NCBI RefSeq assembly: GCF_000003605.2 | Contig: NW_003109094.1 | Coordinates: forward strand, 344,400 to 376,270 | DNA: 31,871 bases | Origin: Saccoglossus kowalevskii | Lineage: Eukaryota; Hemichordata; Enteropneusta; Harrimaniidae | Direction: 5' to 3' | Shown: piece after piece, positions 30,290 through 31,871 of the stretch | Position numbering within the stretch: position 1 is the first letter of the stretch | Layout of the letters: each line of letters starts with the position of its first letter | The notes under the pieces: model-generated | Told to the model about the DNA's origin: nothing | The model's database searches: none | What the model saw: only the letters and a program-made list of their open reading frames with translations | Translations under genes and position numbers: made by a program

Positions 30290-31871
30290 TGTTTAACATT
30301 ACGTCAGTGTCAAAGTAAATAAAGATAAAACATCTGGTTTTGCCCCAGAAATTCCGTACATCAATACAAATATAGAATATATGGAGATTGTCTTCAGCGA
30401 CGAAACACTTATCACAGAATGGTGTGCTTCGTATTTTCTATTTGTACAGATTGTATCCATTTGGCAAGATACAATGAATAAATTTAAATATAAAATTTGA
30501 CAGTTTTCTGTCATAAGTAGTGTACATACATCTTTTCCCCCAAATATGTTTCCAATATTCAGCTGGTATGTCACACTTTTTTGACCACATATATTCAACA
30601 TAAAGTTTTTCAATTTGTTGTTGGGTCAAATTTGCGTACATCAACTTTGAAGTTATATTCAAAAGCATACCGTCATCATTATTAGTGTTAATACCAGATT
30701 CCGTGACACTCCCAAGCAAACTTATCCATGGTTTCAGGGCGTTACAAAGCATGTAATATTCATTTACCCAGTTAGTCTTGTTATATAAATGACGTAGAAT
30801 CTTGTCCAGGTCTATTTTGTTAGCAGTTATTATGTCTTGCATATAGATAATATTAGACTTAATCCAGTTAGAAAAAAATATGGGTTTTCCTTTGTAAACA
30901 ATAAATCTATTACGCCAAATAATTTGTTTTAATGTAGATTTGGTGCAAATTTGTTTAGAAGGTATAATATTTGAATGGTGTAATGCATGAATCATTTCTT
31001 TATAAAATGCTGGCAGAGATCCAAGATCAGGACAGTGTTGGGGATTTGAAAAATTACAATGAAAAATTATTTTGTGCATGTTATTTTTCCTGAGATAGAC
31101 AAATGGTATTAACTTCCAACTGGGTTCCGTTTCTTTATCTGGATTTCTTGTCAGCAGTCTTTTTACCCACGCTGCCTTTAACGCTTTATATCTATTATTT
31201 TGATACCACCTTGATCATAATATGCTATCACAGCCTTTCTTGATATTCTATGTATTTTACTCCCCCATACAAATTTGAAAAACATAACATCAATCTCTTT
31301 CAGGGAATTATAGCTATAATCCATAATGGATAAAATACATGTTAATTGTGACAGGGCGAAAGTCTGCAGAATTGCCATTTTACCATACAGGGTAATATTT
31401 CGTTTTCTCCAGGGCATAAGATTTTTTTCTATCTGGGCTATCTTAACTTCCCAAATCCTATTTTTTCAAAGTGTTAAGTCTGTATAGAAGTACACCCCCA
31501 AAGCTTTAATCGGCTAATTAGGCCAGTTGATATTTCCCAGACACTTTTTCCAGTTTTTCCATTTCCCGATCCACATATCATCTGTTTTAGTGTTATTTAA
31601 AAGTGTCCCTGCCACATTGCTGAATCATTTGACCGTTTCAATAGCTTCATAAAAACTATTATCATTTGCTAAAAACAGGGTGGTGTCATCAGCTACTTGG
31701 CTAATTTTAATTTGACTTGCCACAATGGTATTGATGATATTAATCCCTTCTATTTTTGGATTATTTCTAATTGTAATAGCTAGGATTTCAACCACTAAAA
31801 GAAAAAGTAGGGCTGACAGAGGACAGCGCTGTCTGATACCTCTAGTGGGCTTGAAATTCCTAGATATATGA
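30290..31871 (-). pseudogene. Tx1/L1-like LINE ORF2 remnant (reverse transcriptase 3' part)
   Basis: Minus strand, from the window edge: RGIRQRCPLSALLFLLVVEI, then KISQVADDTTLFLAND (the catalytic Y/F-x-DD box, here VADD), KALGVYF, KRNITLYGKMAILQTFALSQ, KAVIAYYDQGGIKIIDIKR, KALKAAWVKRLL, LPAFYKEMIHALHHSN and FSNWIKSNIIYMQDIITANK. It ends in a zinc-knuckle-like CDKCFVAEDNLHIFYIC. These blocks are the order seen in Tx1/L1-clade LINEs. It is broken by stops near 31626, 31516 and 31470 and frameshifts near 31190 and 30440. The 5' part lies beyond the window. It has the same orientation as the TRP gene. Confidence 0.85.

Overview
The window is animal genomic DNA. It is AT-rich, intron-rich and full of degenerate mobile elements. 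The two real genes (a STAR-family KH protein and an ankyrin-repeat TRP channel) and the repeat types (Tx1/L1-like LINE, fold-back MITEs, a decayed SAP/YqaJ-type element) point to an invertebrate, most likely marine. A mollusc or another lophotrochozoan is my best guess, but the sequence alone does not settle it. No bacterial operon, CRISPR array, rRNA or tRNA was recognised.

Region 1 (1-5690, + strand) holds the 3' part of a KHDRBS (Sam68-like) RNA-binding protein gene. Seven coding exons (184 to 4812) join in frame with matching phases and GT/AG sites. They give QUA1-KH-QUA2, an RGG-rich tail, Tyr-rich segments and a Sam68-like C-terminal His-Pro-Tyr end. The 5' exons lie outside the window. 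Its introns carry a fold-back MITE, a diverged tandem repeat and an unexplained antisense coding remnant.

Region 2 (5691-13420) is intergenic. It contains a possible alternative 3' exon of the KH gene next to an 83-bp tandem duplication, a hAT-like MITE and two degenerate short-period repeat tracts. It also holds a 1.7-kb DNA transposon relic with roughly 77-bp terminal inverted repeats. That relic carries a broken SAP/YqaJ-family gene on +, a broken THAP-like gene on -, and a nested GC-ended fold-back element. A second copy of the fold-back MITE lies just beyond the end of the next gene.

Region 3 (13421-29512, - strand) is one large gene. Seventeen exons, all phase-consistent, encode 681 residues of an ankyrin-repeat TRP-type cation channel: ankyrin repeats, S1-S6, pore loop, a charged post-S6 segment, a coiled-coil-like segment and a short hydrophilic tail. 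The N-terminal ankyrin exons are missing. One internal exon is only 29 nt, and the 3' end can be read in two ways. Its introns hold three copies of the nested fold-back family, an 18-bp minisatellite, a long inverted-repeat element, a possible solo LTR and a PB1-like open frame on the other strand.

Region 4 (about 30290-31871, - strand) is the 3' part of a dead Tx1/L1-like LINE, probably inside an upstream intron of the TRP gene.
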